Shown here: positions 23,342 to 31,937 of the stretch, piece after piece | Position numbering within the stretch: the first letter of the stretch is position 1 | Layout: each line of letters starts with the position of its first letter | Origin: Clostridiales bacterium | GTDB taxonomy: Bacteria > Bacillota > Clostridia > Oscillospirales > Oscillospiraceae | Assembly: GCA_022786965.1 (NCBI GenBank) | Contig: JALFXH010000159.1 | Coordinates: forward strand, 1 to 43,528 | Direction: 5' to 3' | Length of the DNA stretch: 43,528 nucleotides | Notes under the pieces: model-generated | Database searches by the model: none | What the model was told of the DNA's origin: nothing | The model's input: only the letters and a program-made list of their open reading frames with translations | Made by a program: the position numbers and the translations under genes

Positions 23342-25138
23342 TTACACTTCCTTGCTCTTGGAGGCGATCTCCATCAGGCACTTTGCGGTGAACTCGGCGG
23401 GGGTCATGGCGCCCAGGTCGTCGCCCTTGCGGGTGCGGACGGACACGGTGCCGTTCTCCATATCCCGGTCGCCGACAACCAGCATATAGGGAATCTTCTG
23501 CATCTGGGCCTCCCGGATCTTGTAGCCCAGCTTCTCGCTGCGGTAGTCGCCCTCGGCGTGGATGTTCACGCTGTTCAGATCTTCCACCAGCTTCTTGGCA
23601 TATTCGTGAGCCCGGTCGGTGATGGGCATGACCTTCACCTGGGTGGGCATCATCCACAGGGGCAAGGCTCCTGCGTACTTTTCAATCAGGTAGGCCAGAG
23701 TCCGCTCGTAGCAGCCCAGGGAGGTGCGGTGGATGATATAGGGGCGCTTCTTCTGACCGTCGGCGTCGGTGTACTCCATGCCGAAGCGCTCAGCCAGCAG
23801 CATATCGATCTGGATGGTGACGATGGTGTCCTCCTTGCCGAAGACGTTCTTGTACTGAATGTCCAGCTTGGGGCCGTAGAAGGCGGCCTCATCGATACCG
23901 ATGGTGTAGTCCACGTTCAGATCGTCCAGAATCTGCTTCATGACGGCCTGGGCGGTCTCCCACTGTTCAGCGGTGCCTTCATATTTATTCTTGGGGTTGG
24001 CGGGATCCCACTGGGAGAAGCGGAAGGTGCAGTTATCCAGCATACCCACGGTATCCAGGCAGTACTTCGCCAGCTCCAGACAGCCCCGGAACTCCTCCTC
24101 CAGCTGGTCGGGACGCAGAATCAGGTGGCCCTCAGAGATGGTGAACTGGCGCACCCGGATCAGACCGTGCATCTCGCCGGAATCCTCGTTGCGGAACAGG
24201 GTGGAGGTTTCCCCCAACCGCATGGGCAGGTCGCGGTAGCTGCGGGCCCGGTTCAGGAACACCTGATACTGGAACGGGCAGGTCATGGGCCGCAGGGCGA
24301 AGCATTCCTTGGTCTCGTCATTGGGGTCACCCAGCACGAACATACCGTCCAGGTAGTGATCCCAGTGACCGGAAATCTTGTACAGGTCGGACTTGGCCAT
24401 CAGAGGGGTCTTGGTCAGAAGATAGCCCCGCTTCTGCTCCTCGTCCTCCACCCAGCGCTGGAGGGTCTGAATCACTCGCGCGCCCTTGGGCAGCAGAATG
24501 GGCAGACCCTGACCGATGACGTCCACGGTGGTGAAGTATTCCAGCTCCCGGCCCAGCTTGTTGTGGTCGCGCTTCAGAGCTTCCTCCTGACGCTTCACAT
24601 ACTCGTCCAGCTCGTCCTTGCTGGGGAAGGCGATGCCGTAGATTCTCTGGAGCATCTTGCGCTTACTGTCACCCCGCCAGTAGGCGCCGCAGGATTTGGT
24701 CAGCTTGAAGCCGTTGTGCTTGACCCGGCCGGTGTGATCTAAGTGGGGGCCGGTGCACAGGTCGGTGAATTCGCCCTGGGTGTAGAAAGAAATCACGGCG
24801 TCTTCCGGCAGATCGTTGATCAGCTCCACCTTGTAAGGCTCGTTCTTGCCTTCCATATAGGCAATGGCCTCGGCCCGGGGCTTCTCGCTGCGCTCGATGC
24901 GGACGCGCTCCTTGCAGATCTTCTTCATCTCCGCCTCGATCTTGCTCAGGTGCTCGGGGGTGAAGGAGAAGGGCGCGTCAAAGTCGTAGTACCAGCCCTC
25001 GTCGATGGCGGGGCCGATGGCAAGCTGCACCTCGGGCCACAGCCGCTTCACGGCCTGGGCCATGATGTGGGAGCAGGTGTGCCAGTAGGTCTTGCGGTAC
25101 TCGGGGTTTTCAAAGGTGTACAGATTTTCTTCGGACAT
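23342..25138 (-). CDS. thrS: Threonine--tRNA ligase lacking the TGS domain
   Basis: A 598-residue class II synthetase that charges tRNA-Thr. It begins directly at the editing domain, with His20-x3-His24 in HTCSHIMAQAVK and the metal-binding Cys/His of CTGPHL. Then come the catalytic domain (RPMTCPFQYQVF, RVRQFTISEGH, HRTSLGCYERTLAYLIEKYAG) and the anticodon-binding domain. The N-terminal TGS domain of about 60 residues found in most bacterial ThrRS is missing. The start codon has AAGGAGG-like sequence upstream, so this is not a start-call error. It is controlled by the T-box upstream. Confidence 0.95.
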   Translation of the reverse strand: MSEENLYTFENPEYRKTYWHTCSHIMAQAVKRLWPEVQLAIGPAIDEGWYYDFDAPFSFTPEHLSKIEAEMKKICKERVRIERSEKPRAEAIAYMEGKNEPYKVELINDLPEDAVISFYTQGEFTDLCTGPHLDHTGRVKHNGFKLTKSCGAYWRGDSKRKMLQRIYGIAFPSKDELDEYVKRQEEALKRDHNKLGRELEYFTTVDVIGQGLPILLPKGARVIQTLQRWVEDEEQKRGYLLTKTPLMAKSDLYKISGHWDHYLDGMFVLGDPNDETKECFALRPMTCPFQYQVFLNRARSYRDLPMRLGETSTLFRNEDSGEMHGLIRVRQFTISEGHLILRPDQLEEEFRGCLELAKYCLDTVGMLDNCTFRFSQWDPANPKNKYEGTAEQWETAQAVMKQILDDLNVDYTIGIDEAAFYGPKLDIQYKNVFGKEDTIVTIQIDMLLAERFGMEYTDADGQKKRPYIIHRTSLGCYERTLAYLIEKYAGALPLWMMPTQVKVMPITDRAHEYAKKLVEDLNSVNIHAEGDYRSEKLGYKIREAQMQKIPYMLVVGDRDMENGTVSVRTRKGDDLGAMTPAEFTAKCLMEIASKSKEV

Positions 25139-25169
25139 GGTGTTTACCTCCTTTTAATTTGGGGAGGGT

Positions 25170-25206
25170 AAAAAAATAGCCCATCCCCTGAAGAATCAGG
25201 GGTGGG
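25170..25206 (-). terminator. Regulated terminator of the thrS T-box
   Basis: The stem of 25197-25206 with 25180-25190 has one bulged base and a 6-base loop, followed by a T run (25176-25170). Confidence 0.88.
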
Positions 25207-25421
25207 ATACAGTAAATGCAGTATTCCACGGTTCCACCCTGGTTGCTCCGCGAAAGCGGGGCCACTCATTGACGCCGTAACGGGCGCACCCGGCGGGACA
25301 TTTCCGACCCGCGGCTCGGAAGTGGTGACGCTCACGGCAGGGGAACGGGTGCCTTTCACCAAGGCGGCATCCTCTCTGGGAATCTTACCGAAGCGCGTGT
25401 CTTCGTCAAAGCCTTTCTGTA
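25170..25421 (-). promoter_or_regulatory. T-box riboswitch of thrS
   Basis: Reading the minus strand, a leader of about 250 bases contains the T-box sequence AGGGTGGAACCGTG (25240-25227). It is followed by a terminator hairpin (25206-25180) and seven T residues. Stem I contains a candidate Thr specifier ACC (25326-25324) in GTCACCACTTCC. Uncharged tRNA-Thr would stabilise the antiterminator and allow thrS transcription. Confidence 0.92.
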
Positions 25422-25427
25422 GAAGAA

Positions 25428-25456
25428 AATTTAGCACACTTTTTTTGAAAAGTCAA
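25428..25456 (-). promoter_or_regulatory. Promoter of thrS
   Basis: On the minus strand: -35 TTGACT (25456-25451), 17-bp spacer and -10 TAAATT (25433-25428). Confidence 0.8.
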
Positions 25457-25715
25457 TCATCGGGCCGGGAAAAAAGCTTGCCAAATTCACCAAAAAACAG
25501 GGGCAAAACCGGCTGACGGATTACATAATCAACAAGCAACGAATTATGACGGAAGATAACACAGCTCGACATTATGTGTAATTATTTGTTACTATTCGAC
25601 ACCAGATATCGTGGCGGTTCGACGGATAACGACGAGATATAGGCAACAGTTAACATAATATAAAGAACTTTTGACAAGATAAAATTGACAAAAACAAGCA
25701 AAAATAATAAAATAC
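25457..25715. other. AT-rich intergenic stretch, no gene seen
   Basis: Between the divergent thrS and YabE-like promoters the sequence is markedly AT-rich compared with its surroundings. It contains spare TTGACA boxes near 25671 and 25684. No coding sequence, RNA gene or terminator was recognised. Confidence 0.6.
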
Positions 25716-25743
25716 TTGACAAAATACGATATTTTGATATAAT
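25716..25743 (+). promoter_or_regulatory. Promoter of the YabE-like gene
   Basis: Consensus -35 TTGACA (25716-25721), 16-bp spacer and an extended -10 TGATATAAT (25735-25743). Confidence 0.85.
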
Positions 25744-25841
25744 GGTGCCATGCAAAGCGGGAACGGAAACAAAATGTAATTATTATGGATACCACTGGTT
25801 ACAAACCGCTTGCGCATACAATCCCGACAGGAGGCGCCCCT

Positions 25842-26900
25842 ATGGCAAAGACCAGATCAAAAATCCTCAGACGGAAGATTTTTCTGATGCGTCTGTATGT
25901 GCTGACGCTGACGCTGATTCTGGTGCTGGCCATGATGGCCCTGCTTTCCCAGACAGCCCTGGCCCGGACCTACGTCATCACCGACGGGGACCGGGTGGTG
26001 ACCTACACCACCTTCGCCACGGACCCGGAGGAGGTTCTGGGGCAGGCGGGAGTGACCTTGAGCGAAGACGATACCTTCACCACCCAGGCGGTGGAGGGCG
26101 CGGCGTCCATTACGGTTCGGCGCGCCCAGAAAATACAAGTCCAATACCATGGGCAGACCACGGTGGCGACCACATTCGGCGAGACGGCAGGGGAGCTGCT
26201 GACCCGCCTGAATCTGGAGGTGTCCGGAGAGGACGTGGTCTCCCATGGATTGGAGGAAGAGACCTACGACGGAATGGAGCTGCGGGTTGACCGGGTGGAG
26301 ACCCTGTGCCAGACCTACACGACAACCATTCCCCATGAGGTGACCCGGTGCAGTGATGGCACTCTGCCCCAGGGCACGGAGGAAGTGCTGACCGAAGGGC
26401 AGGACGGAGAACTGCTGTGCACCGCGGAAATTACTTATGTAAACGGTGAGGAAGCGTCCCGGCGGGTGCTGACGCAGACCGTCACCAGAATGCCCACTAC
26501 GGAAATCATCGGCGTAGGCGCGGGGCCGGTGGCAGAGAAAAGCAACGCCCCCGTCATCAGCGACGGCTACATCACCCTACCCACCGGCGAGGTGCTGACC
26601 TACACCCACAGCGACACCGTCCGGGCTACGGCCTACACCCACACGGACGCGGGTTGTGATGCCTTTACGGCCACCGGCACCGTGGTCCACTGGGGCACCG
26701 TGGCGGTGGACCCACGGTATATTCCCTACGGCACCCGGATGTTCATCATGGCCAGCGACGGCTCCTACGTCTACGGCATCGCCACGGCGGAGGACTGCGG
26801 CGGCGACATCAAGGGCGACCGGATGGATTTATATATGCCCACCTATGAGCAGTGCAGGGAGTTTGGCAGAAGAAGGTGCACGCTTTATTTTTTAGGATAG
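25842..26900 (+). CDS. YabE/Rpf2-like cell-wall protein (DUF348, G5, 3D domains)
   Basis: A 352-residue exported protein. A basic N terminus and a hydrophobic segment (about 13-40, ending SQTALA) form a signal peptide or anchor. Two DUF348 repeats follow, then a G5 domain (about 155-230), and a C-terminal 3D domain (about 265-352) with AVDPRYIPYGT and ATAEDCGGDIKGDRMDLYM supplying the conserved aspartates. This is the architecture of Bacillus YabE and related resuscitation-factor-like peptidoglycan hydrolases. AGGAGG at 25829-25834 fixes the start at 25842 rather than the upstream in-frame ATG at 25785. ksgA lies 1.3 kb downstream, echoing the yabE-rnmV-ksgA order of Bacillus, without rnmV. 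Confidence 0.9.
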   Translation: MAKTRSKILRRKIFLMRLYVLTLTLILVLAMMALLSQTALARTYVITDGDRVVTYTTFATDPEEVLGQAGVTLSEDDTFTTQAVEGAASITVRRAQKIQVQYHGQTTVATTFGETAGELLTRLNLEVSGEDVVSHGLEEETYDGMELRVDRVETLCQTYTTTIPHEVTRCSDGTLPQGTEEVLTEGQDGELLCTAEITYVNGEEASRRVLTQTVTRMPTTEIIGVGAGPVAEKSNAPVISDGYITLPTGEVLTYTHSDTVRATAYTHTDAGCDAFTATGTVVHWGTVAVDPRYIPYGTRMFIMASDGSYVYGIATAEDCGGDIKGDRMDLYMPTYEQCREFGRRRCTLYFLG

Positions 26901-26909
26901 CTGTAAATT

Positions 26910-27028
26910 GGCTCCCCTCTCAGGGGAGCTGGCAAAAATCTTTGATTTTTGACTGAGGGGTGCCGAAGAGAACCGGGAAAACACCCCTCAGCTTCGCACG
27001 GCTTCAGCAGCTCCCCTCAAGGGGAGCC
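26910..27028. mobile_element. MITE-like element with GGCTCCCC ends (family E)
   Basis: About 119 bp. GGCTCCCCTCTCAGGGGAGC at the left is mirrored by GCTCCCCTCAAGGGGAGCC at the right, and GACTGAGGGGTG by CACCCCTCAG inside. It has no coding capacity and may act as a terminator for the preceding gene. Confidence 0.65.
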
Positions 27029-27042
27029 TATTAACTTTTTTG

Positions 27043-27071
27043 TTGACTTCTTTCGGTCTGGTGCGTAAAAT
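27043..27071 (+). promoter_or_regulatory. Promoter of the EamA transporter gene
   Basis: -35 TTGACT (27043-27048), 17-bp spacer and -10 TAAAAT (27066-27071). It rules out the in-frame GTG at 27072 as a start, because transcription would begin after it. Confidence 0.75.
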
Positions 27072-27107
27072 GTGGAAAAACCTTCTGAACGAAAGAATGT
27101 GATTCCA

Positions 27108-27989
27108 ATGAAAAAGCTTGCGCCTGTATTTGTGCTGTCCGCCGGAATCCTGTGGGGATTGATGGGCATTTTTGTGCGGAAGCTGGGGACATACGGCTTT
27201 TCTTCCCTGCAAATCGCCTGCCTGCGGATTCTGTTGGGGGCGGCACTGTTTTTGATGATTACCGGATGTTACCGGCGGGAGCTGCTGAAAATCAGGCTCC
27301 GGGATGTGGGGCTGTTTCTGGGCATGGGTTTCCTGAGCCTGCTGCTGTTCACGGTGTGCTATTTTACCACCATCCATCTGGCGTCCCTGTCTGTGGCGGC
27401 GATTCTGCTGTATACGTCCCCAATCTGGGTGATGCTCCTGTCCGCGGTTTTCTTTCGGGAAAAAATCACCGGGCGGAAGCTGCTGTGCGCCGCTATGGCC
27501 TTCGGGGGCTGCGTGCTGGTGTCCGGCATCGGGTCGGCGTCAAGTCTTTCACCCATGGTGATTGCCACGGGCCTCATGTCCGCAGTAGGCTATGGCCTGT
27601 ACAGCATTTTCGGCACCATCGCCTTGCGGAAGTACCAGCCCCTCACGGTTACTACCTATGCTTTCCTCTTTGGCGCGGCAGGTGCGGCAATTTTATGTAA
27701 ACCGACGGAGATCATCACAGTCATCTCTTCTGCCCCGAATCCGACGGGACTGGTGCTGCTGCTGATACTTACCGCCTTCGTCACGGCGGTGCTGCCGTAC
27801 CTTCTGTACACCGTGGGCCTTTCTCATATGCGGGCCAGCGCGGCGGCCATCATGGCCTCCATCGAGCCGGTGGTAGCCACTGCCGCCGGGGCGCTGGTCT
27901 TCGGCGAAGGGCTGACCATCCCCGCCTTTGCCGGCATCGCCCTGGTGCTGGGCGCCATCGTGGTGCTTAACTGTAGGGCGGGGTCATGA
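27108..27989 (+). CDS. EamA/DMT-family transporter
   Basis: A 293-residue membrane protein with ten hydrophobic segments in two EamA repeats. ILWGLMGIFVRKL opens the first, and MRASAAAIMASIEPVVATAAGALVFGE in the second is the classic DMT signature. It exports or exchanges small metabolites; the substrate cannot be predicted. The start at 27108 is chosen because the promoter -10 ends at 27071; its ribosome binding site is weak (GAAAG). The last five residues (CRAGS) and the stop codon come from the inverted repeat of an inserted MITE-like element, so the natural C terminus is probably altered. Confidence 0.88.
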   Translation: MKKLAPVFVLSAGILWGLMGIFVRKLGTYGFSSLQIACLRILLGAALFLMITGCYRRELLKIRLRDVGLFLGMGFLSLLLFTVCYFTTIHLASLSVAAILLYTSPIWVMLLSAVFFREKITGRKLLCAAMAFGGCVLVSGIGSASSLSPMVIATGLMSAVGYGLYSIFGTIALRKYQPLTVTTYAFLFGAAGAAILCKPTEIITVISSAPNPTGLVLLLILTAFVTAVLPYLLYTVGLSHMRASAAAIMASIEPVVATAAGALVFGEGLTIPAFAGIALVLGAIVVLNCRAGS

Positions 27990-28107
27990 CCCCGCCGACG
28001 CACCAACCATTCAGGCATGGCCTCGTTTGTCCGGGAACAGGGTACGCGGATTCGTTTTGCCTACCTGCGTGACCAAACGGGTCGGCGGAGTCATGACTCC
28101 GCCCTAC
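27973..28107. mobile_element. MITE-like element, family A, copy 2
   Basis: A 135-bp element with inverted ends GTAGGGCGGGGTCATGACCC and GACTCCGCCCTAC (GGAGTCATGACTCC core). Each end is itself palindromic. The first 34 bases match the reverse complement of the copy at 4553-4688. Its left end begins inside the EamA gene, and the ksgA promoter starts just after its right end. Confidence 0.75.
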
Positions 28108-28124
28108 AATTGCCTGTACCATAC

Positions 28125-28153
28125 TTGCAAACCCGCCTGTTTTCTGGTATGAT
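28125..28153 (+). promoter_or_regulatory. Promoter of ksgA
   Basis: -35 TTGCAA (28125-28130), 17-bp spacer and -10 TATGAT (28148-28153), ending 25 bases before the start codon. Confidence 0.75.
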
Positions 28154-28178
28154 AACCGGAAGAAAGGCGGTTTTTACT

Positions 28179-29045
28179 ATGGTTAACGTGTGCGATATTC
28201 AGGTGATGAAGCCGCTGCTGGCGGAGCACGGCTTCCATTTCTCCAAGGCCAAGGGCCAGAATTTTCTCATAGCCCCCTGGGTGCCCCAGTCCATCGCCGA
28301 ACAGGCGGGGGTGGACGAGACGGCGGGGGTGCTGGAAATTGGCCCCGGCATCGGCCCGCTGACCCAGCAGCTGTGCCTGCGGGCGAAAAAGGTCTGCGCC
28401 GTGGAGCTGGACGAACGTCTGGCGCCAATCCTGGACATCACCGTGGGGGAATTTGACAATCTGGAAATCATCTGGAACGATGTGCTGCGGCTGGACCTTC
28501 CGGCGCTGGTTCAGGGGGAGTTTGCGGGTCTGCGGCCTATGGCCTGCGCAAACCTGCCCTATTATATTACCTCCCCCATTCTCTCAGCGCTGCTGGAAGC
28601 GGACTGCTTTGAGTCCGTCACCGTCATGGTGCAGAAGGAGGTGGCCCAGCGGATTGCCGCCGCCCCGGGCAGCCCGGATTACAGCGCCTTTACCGTGTTC
28701 TGCCAGTATTACGCGGAGCCGGAGCTGCTGTTTGATGTGCCCGCCCACTGCTTCCTGCCCCAGCCCAAGGTCACCTCGGCGGTGATTCAGCTGAAGGTGC
28801 GGAAAAACCGGGAGTGGGACATTCTGGATGAGAACATCTTCTTCCGCACCGTCCGGGCCAGCTTCGCCATGCGGCGAAAAAAGCTGAGTAACGGCCTTGC
28901 TTCCGGCTTCCCGGAACTGGGAAAGAGCGGCGCGGCGGAGGTGATCGAGAGGGCGGGCCTTGACCCGAATATCCGGGGCGAAACCCTGGGCATTCCGGAA
29001 TTTGCGAAAATCGCCAATGAGATTGTGAAATGGAGAGAAACATGA
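28179..29045 (+). CDS. ksgA: 16S rRNA dimethyladenosine transferase KsgA
   Basis: A 288-residue SAM-dependent methyltransferase that dimethylates two adjacent adenines near the 3' end of 16S rRNA during small-subunit maturation. The N terminus HFSKAKGQNFL is the KsgA signature. Motif I is LEIGPGIGPLTQQL, and the catalytic motif IV is ANLPYYITSP. The start at 28179 lies 26 bases after the -10 box; a longer reading from 28017 would run through the MITE and is rejected. The stop overlaps the next gene by 4 bases (ATGA). Confidence 0.95.
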   Translation: MVNVCDIQVMKPLLAEHGFHFSKAKGQNFLIAPWVPQSIAEQAGVDETAGVLEIGPGIGPLTQQLCLRAKKVCAVELDERLAPILDITVGEFDNLEIIWNDVLRLDLPALVQGEFAGLRPMACANLPYYITSPILSALLEADCFESVTVMVQKEVAQRIAAAPGSPDYSAFTVFCQYYAEPELLFDVPAHCFLPQPKVTSAVIQLKVRKNREWDILDENIFFRTVRASFAMRRKKLSNGLASGFPELGKSGAAEVIERAGLDPNIRGETLGIPEFAKIANEIVKWRET

Positions 29046-29728
29046 TTGAATTTTTGCTGCTGGATTTGGACGACACCATTCTGGACTTCCACAAGGCCGA
29101 GCGCATTGCCCTGAGCAAAACCTTCCGGGACTTTGGGCTGGAACCGACGAACGAAGTGCTGGACCTGTACCACGAGATCAATAAACGGCACTGGGAGCAG
29201 CTGGAGCTGGGAACCATGACCCGGGACCAGGTGCTGGTGGGACGTTTCCATCAGCTTTTTGAGCAGTTGGGGATGCAGGTGGATGCCGATGCCTGCATGA
29301 AGCGGTACGAGCAGAATCTGTCCATCGGCCACTACTTCCTGCCCGGGGCGGAGGAGGCGGTGAAGCGGCTGAAAGAGCATTACCGCTTGTTCCTGGTGAG
29401 CAACGGCACTGCCACCGTGCAGCACAGCCGTCTGACCAGCGCGGGGCTGTACCCTTATTTTGAGCAGGTCTTTATCTCCCAGGAGATTGGGTATAATAAG
29501 CCGGATAAGGCCTACTTTGACCGGTGCTTTGCCCGGATTTCCGGATTTGACCGGGAAAAAGCCCTGATGGTGGGCGACAGTCTGACCTCGGATATCAGAG
29601 GCGGCATCAATGCGGGGCTGAAAACCGTCTGGATCAATCCCACCCACAAGGCTTGCGGCGATATCCGCCCGGATTTTGAGATTGAAGGCCTTTCTGGTCT
29701 GGAAGGGCTGCTGGAGAGTCTAGGCTGA
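29042..29728 (+). CDS. HAD-family phosphatase, YjjG/YfnB-like nucleotidase
   Basis: A 228-residue HAD hydrolase. Motif I is LLLDLDDTIL (residues 4-13), with the nucleophile Asp and the acid/base Asp two residues later. Motif II is VSNGT, and motif IV is GDSLTSDIRGGINAG. The GDSLTSDI form and the C1 cap match the YjjG type, which removes phosphate from non-canonical pyrimidine nucleotides. It is translationally coupled to ksgA (ATGA overlap), with GGAG 6 bases upstream of the ATG. House-cleaning activity is inferred from the family. Confidence 0.88.
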   Translation: MIEFLLLDLDDTILDFHKAERIALSKTFRDFGLEPTNEVLDLYHEINKRHWEQLELGTMTRDQVLVGRFHQLFEQLGMQVDADACMKRYEQNLSIGHYFLPGAEEAVKRLKEHYRLFLVSNGTATVQHSRLTSAGLYPYFEQVFISQEIGYNKPDKAYFDRCFARISGFDREKALMVGDSLTSDIRGGINAGLKTVWINPTHKACGDIRPDFEIEGLSGLEGLLESLG

Positions 29729-29742
29729 CGGGGGGAAGGGAA

Positions 29743-31464
29743 ATGTACATACTCTGGACGATGGTCAAGCTGTGCCTGCTGATGGCGTCCAATTTTGGAT
29801 ATTGGGAAGCGGCCCGCAGAAAATGGAACATGAACGTGTACCTCCTGCCGGCGGTCACCATTGGGGCGCAGTTCTGCGTGATGTTCGCGGCGGGGCTTCT
29901 GAACTATCTGGGGGAAGCGGCGGAGCTGATGTACTTCGGCGGCCTTCTCCTGCTGCTGCGGCAGCTGTACTGGGAAAAGGGCAGATTCTGGAAGCTGGCC
30001 GCGCCCTATGCCAACTGGGGCTATGGGGTGTTTCTGCTGGGGATGTTGGTGTGTCTGGCGGCCCTGCGGGGCAGGACCCTGTCCGGCATCGACAACTTCA
30101 CTCACTGGGCGGTAGTGGTAAAGAATCTGCTCCTGCATGACCGGTTCCCCACCTTCGCCCAGGAAGCGGTGACCTTTACCAGCTATCCGCTGGGCAGCGC
30201 CGCCGTTATCTATTATTTCTGCCGCCATGTCAGCGATGGGGAATGGGCCTTCATGCTGGGGCAGGCCTACATGATGCTCAGTATGCTGCTTCCGCTGTTT
30301 TCCTGCGGCAAGGGCAAGGGCCTTGCGGCCGCGATCCTCGTGGCGGTCATGGGAAATTTCCTCCTGTGCTACGACATTCCCATCACGGAGCTGCTGGTAG
30401 ATACCCTGCTGCCTCTGACCGCTGGCGCCATGCTGGCAGCTGTGGCCCGGGGCTGCGAAGAAGAAGGGAATTCCCTATACCGCTACAGCCTGCCTATGCT
30501 GGTGCTGACGCTGAATGTGAAGAATTCCGGCCTGTTTTTCTGCGTGCTGGGGCTGCTCCTCATGTGGCGGCTGCTGCGGAAACAGGGCAAAAGCCTAAGG
30601 CCTCTGCTGGCAGCGGCGCTGGTGCTGCTGGCGGTATCCTCCCTGTGGAAGCACCACTGTGACTATGTGTTTGTCAATTCCCAGATGAGCCAGCACGCCA
30701 TCTCCATGGAATACTTCCAAATGCGGCTGGGTGAACGGACGCCGGAGGAAATGGCCCGGATTCTGCGGGGAGTTGTGCCCTATGTTCTGAGACGAAAGCC
30801 TCTGGGGTATCTTGCCGCATGGCTTGCCGCGGCGTTTGGCTGCGCATGGCTTGGAGGGAACCGGAGACGCTGGGGAATTCTGGCGGCGGTCTGCGTTGGG
30901 CTGTATGCCGCGTGGACGGCGGCGCTAGCGGGGATGTACCTGTTTTCCATGAGCGTACAGGAGGCGTTGGAGCTATTAAGTATTGAGCGGTATTGCAGAA
31001 CCATGGACATCCTGCTGTATTATCTTCTGACGGCCTTCTGCCTGAGCTGTCTGCCGGAAGTGTGCTGGAAGCGCTGGCTTGCGGGCGGAGTGGTGACAGC
31101 GTTGGCGCTGATAACCTGGGTGGGCAGCTGCGGCGGATTTTTCGCCATTGCCGCCCCGCCCCAGGGGGATACGGCTCTGCGGGAGCAGATGGAGGAAATG
31201 GTGGCGGAATACGGGGTGGAAAAGGGCTATTCCTACCTGATCTGCGACCCGGTGGCGGGGGGCTATGCCATGTTTGCCCTGCGCTACTGCATGAACACCT
31301 CCCGGGTACAGCAGGTGGCCATCACCGCCCCGGAGCAGATGGACATTGAGAAGGATTACGACTATGTCTTCCTGCTGGATACGGAAAACCCGATTCTGGA
31401 GCAATGGGTTCTGGAAAACTACCCGGAGCAGGTGGGCAGAACCGTGATCCAGTGCATTAAGTAA
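29743..31464 (+). CDS. Large polytopic membrane protein, GT-C-like, unknown function
   Basis: A 573-residue protein with about 12-13 hydrophobic segments from residue 1 to about 475 and a soluble, acidic C-terminal domain of about 95 residues. Long loops (IDNFTHWAVVVKNLL near 125, SYPLG near 150) recall membrane glycosyltransferases of the GT-C fold, which use lipid-linked sugars outside the cell. No diagnostic Asp/Glu motif can be assigned with confidence. The start lies 14 bases after the YjjG-like gene, with a GGGGGGAAGGG ribosome binding site. It is probably part of the ksgA operon. I do not recognise a named family. Confidence 0.7.
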   Translation: MYILWTMVKLCLLMASNFGYWEAARRKWNMNVYLLPAVTIGAQFCVMFAAGLLNYLGEAAELMYFGGLLLLLRQLYWEKGRFWKLAAPYANWGYGVFLLGMLVCLAALRGRTLSGIDNFTHWAVVVKNLLLHDRFPTFAQEAVTFTSYPLGSAAVIYYFCRHVSDGEWAFMLGQAYMMLSMLLPLFSCGKGKGLAAAILVAVMGNFLLCYDIPITELLVDTLLPLTAGAMLAAVARGCEEEGNSLYRYSLPMLVLTLNVKNSGLFFCVLGLLLMWRLLRKQGKSLRPLLAAALVLLAVSSLWKHHCDYVFVNSQMSQHAISMEYFQMRLGERTPEEMARILRGVVPYVLRRKPLGYLAAWLAAAFGCAWLGGNRRRWGILAAVCVGLYAAWTAALAGMYLFSMSVQEALELLSIERYCRTMDILLYYLLTAFCLSCLPEVCWKRWLAGGVVTALALITWVGSCGGFFAIAAPPQGDTALREQMEEMVAEYGVEKGYSYLICDPVAGGYAMFALRYCMNTSRVQQVAITAPEQMDIEKDYDYVFLLDTENPILEQWVLENYPEQVGRTVIQCIK

Positions 31465-31480
31465 GAAAGAGGGAACGGAA

Positions 31481-31705
31481 ATGGAATACGAACTGGTACA
31501 TGAAATCAAGAATCTCTGCCGGAACAACCAGATGCGGGACATTTTCTTCGAGGAAGTGGAGTGCGACGATCCGGTGGAATACCTGCGGGGGAAGCTTAAG
31601 GGCAAGGAAGTGGAGCTGTCCGTGGAGGAGGGGGCGAACGGCGCCCTGACCGTCCACGCGGTGGTGGACGGCCTGATGCAGAAATTTGTGTTTACACCGA
31701 TTTGA
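31481..31705 (+). CDS. Small acidic hypothetical protein
   Basis: A 74-residue soluble protein with no membrane segment, rich in Glu and Val, beginning MEYELVHEIKNLCRNNQMRDIFFEE and ending MQKFVFTPI. AGAGGG lies upstream of the start, and the gap from the preceding gene is 16 bases, so it is probably co-transcribed. I do not recognise a family. The alternating charged/hydrophobic second half suggests a small alpha/beta fold. Confidence 0.65.
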   Translation: MEYELVHEIKNLCRNNQMRDIFFEEVECDDPVEYLRGKLKGKEVELSVEEGANGALTVHAVVDGLMQKFVFTPI

Positions 31706-31714
31706 TGATGTGAA

Positions 31715-31913
31715 AGCCTTCCCCTTTGGGGTGGTGCTCCGCGCAGCGAATCTGAAATTTCCATGATTGCCAGTGGCAATCATTCCTTTATTCATTAAGG
31801 TGGCCGAGCGTCAGCGAGGTCGGAAGAGACTGTGGATATTCTCCGAAATGTACTGCGGGAGTATTTCCTCTTCCGTCTCGCCTTCGGCGATCCACCTTCC
31901 CCGGAGGGGAAGG
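31715..31913. mobile_element. MITE-like element with CCTTCCCC ends (family C)
   Basis: About 199 bp. GCCTTCCCC and GGGGAAGGC are the inverted ends. The inner segments include a perfect mirror ATTGCCAGTGGCAAT and GGTGGCCGAGC...GAGGTCGGAAGAG. It fills the gap before the YdcF-like gene, and no gene is seen inside. Confidence 0.65.
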
Positions 31914-31937
31914 CATTTTTTGATGTGGAGAGAACCT

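Noticed and set aside
27072-27107. GTG start for the EamA transporter
   Set aside because: The predicted -10 box ends at 27071, so the GTG would lie at or before the transcription start, and no ribosome binding site precedes it.
28017-28178. A longer N terminus for KsgA
   Set aside because: It would be encoded by the MITE-like element and the ksgA promoter; the KsgA family begins near the ATG at 28179.
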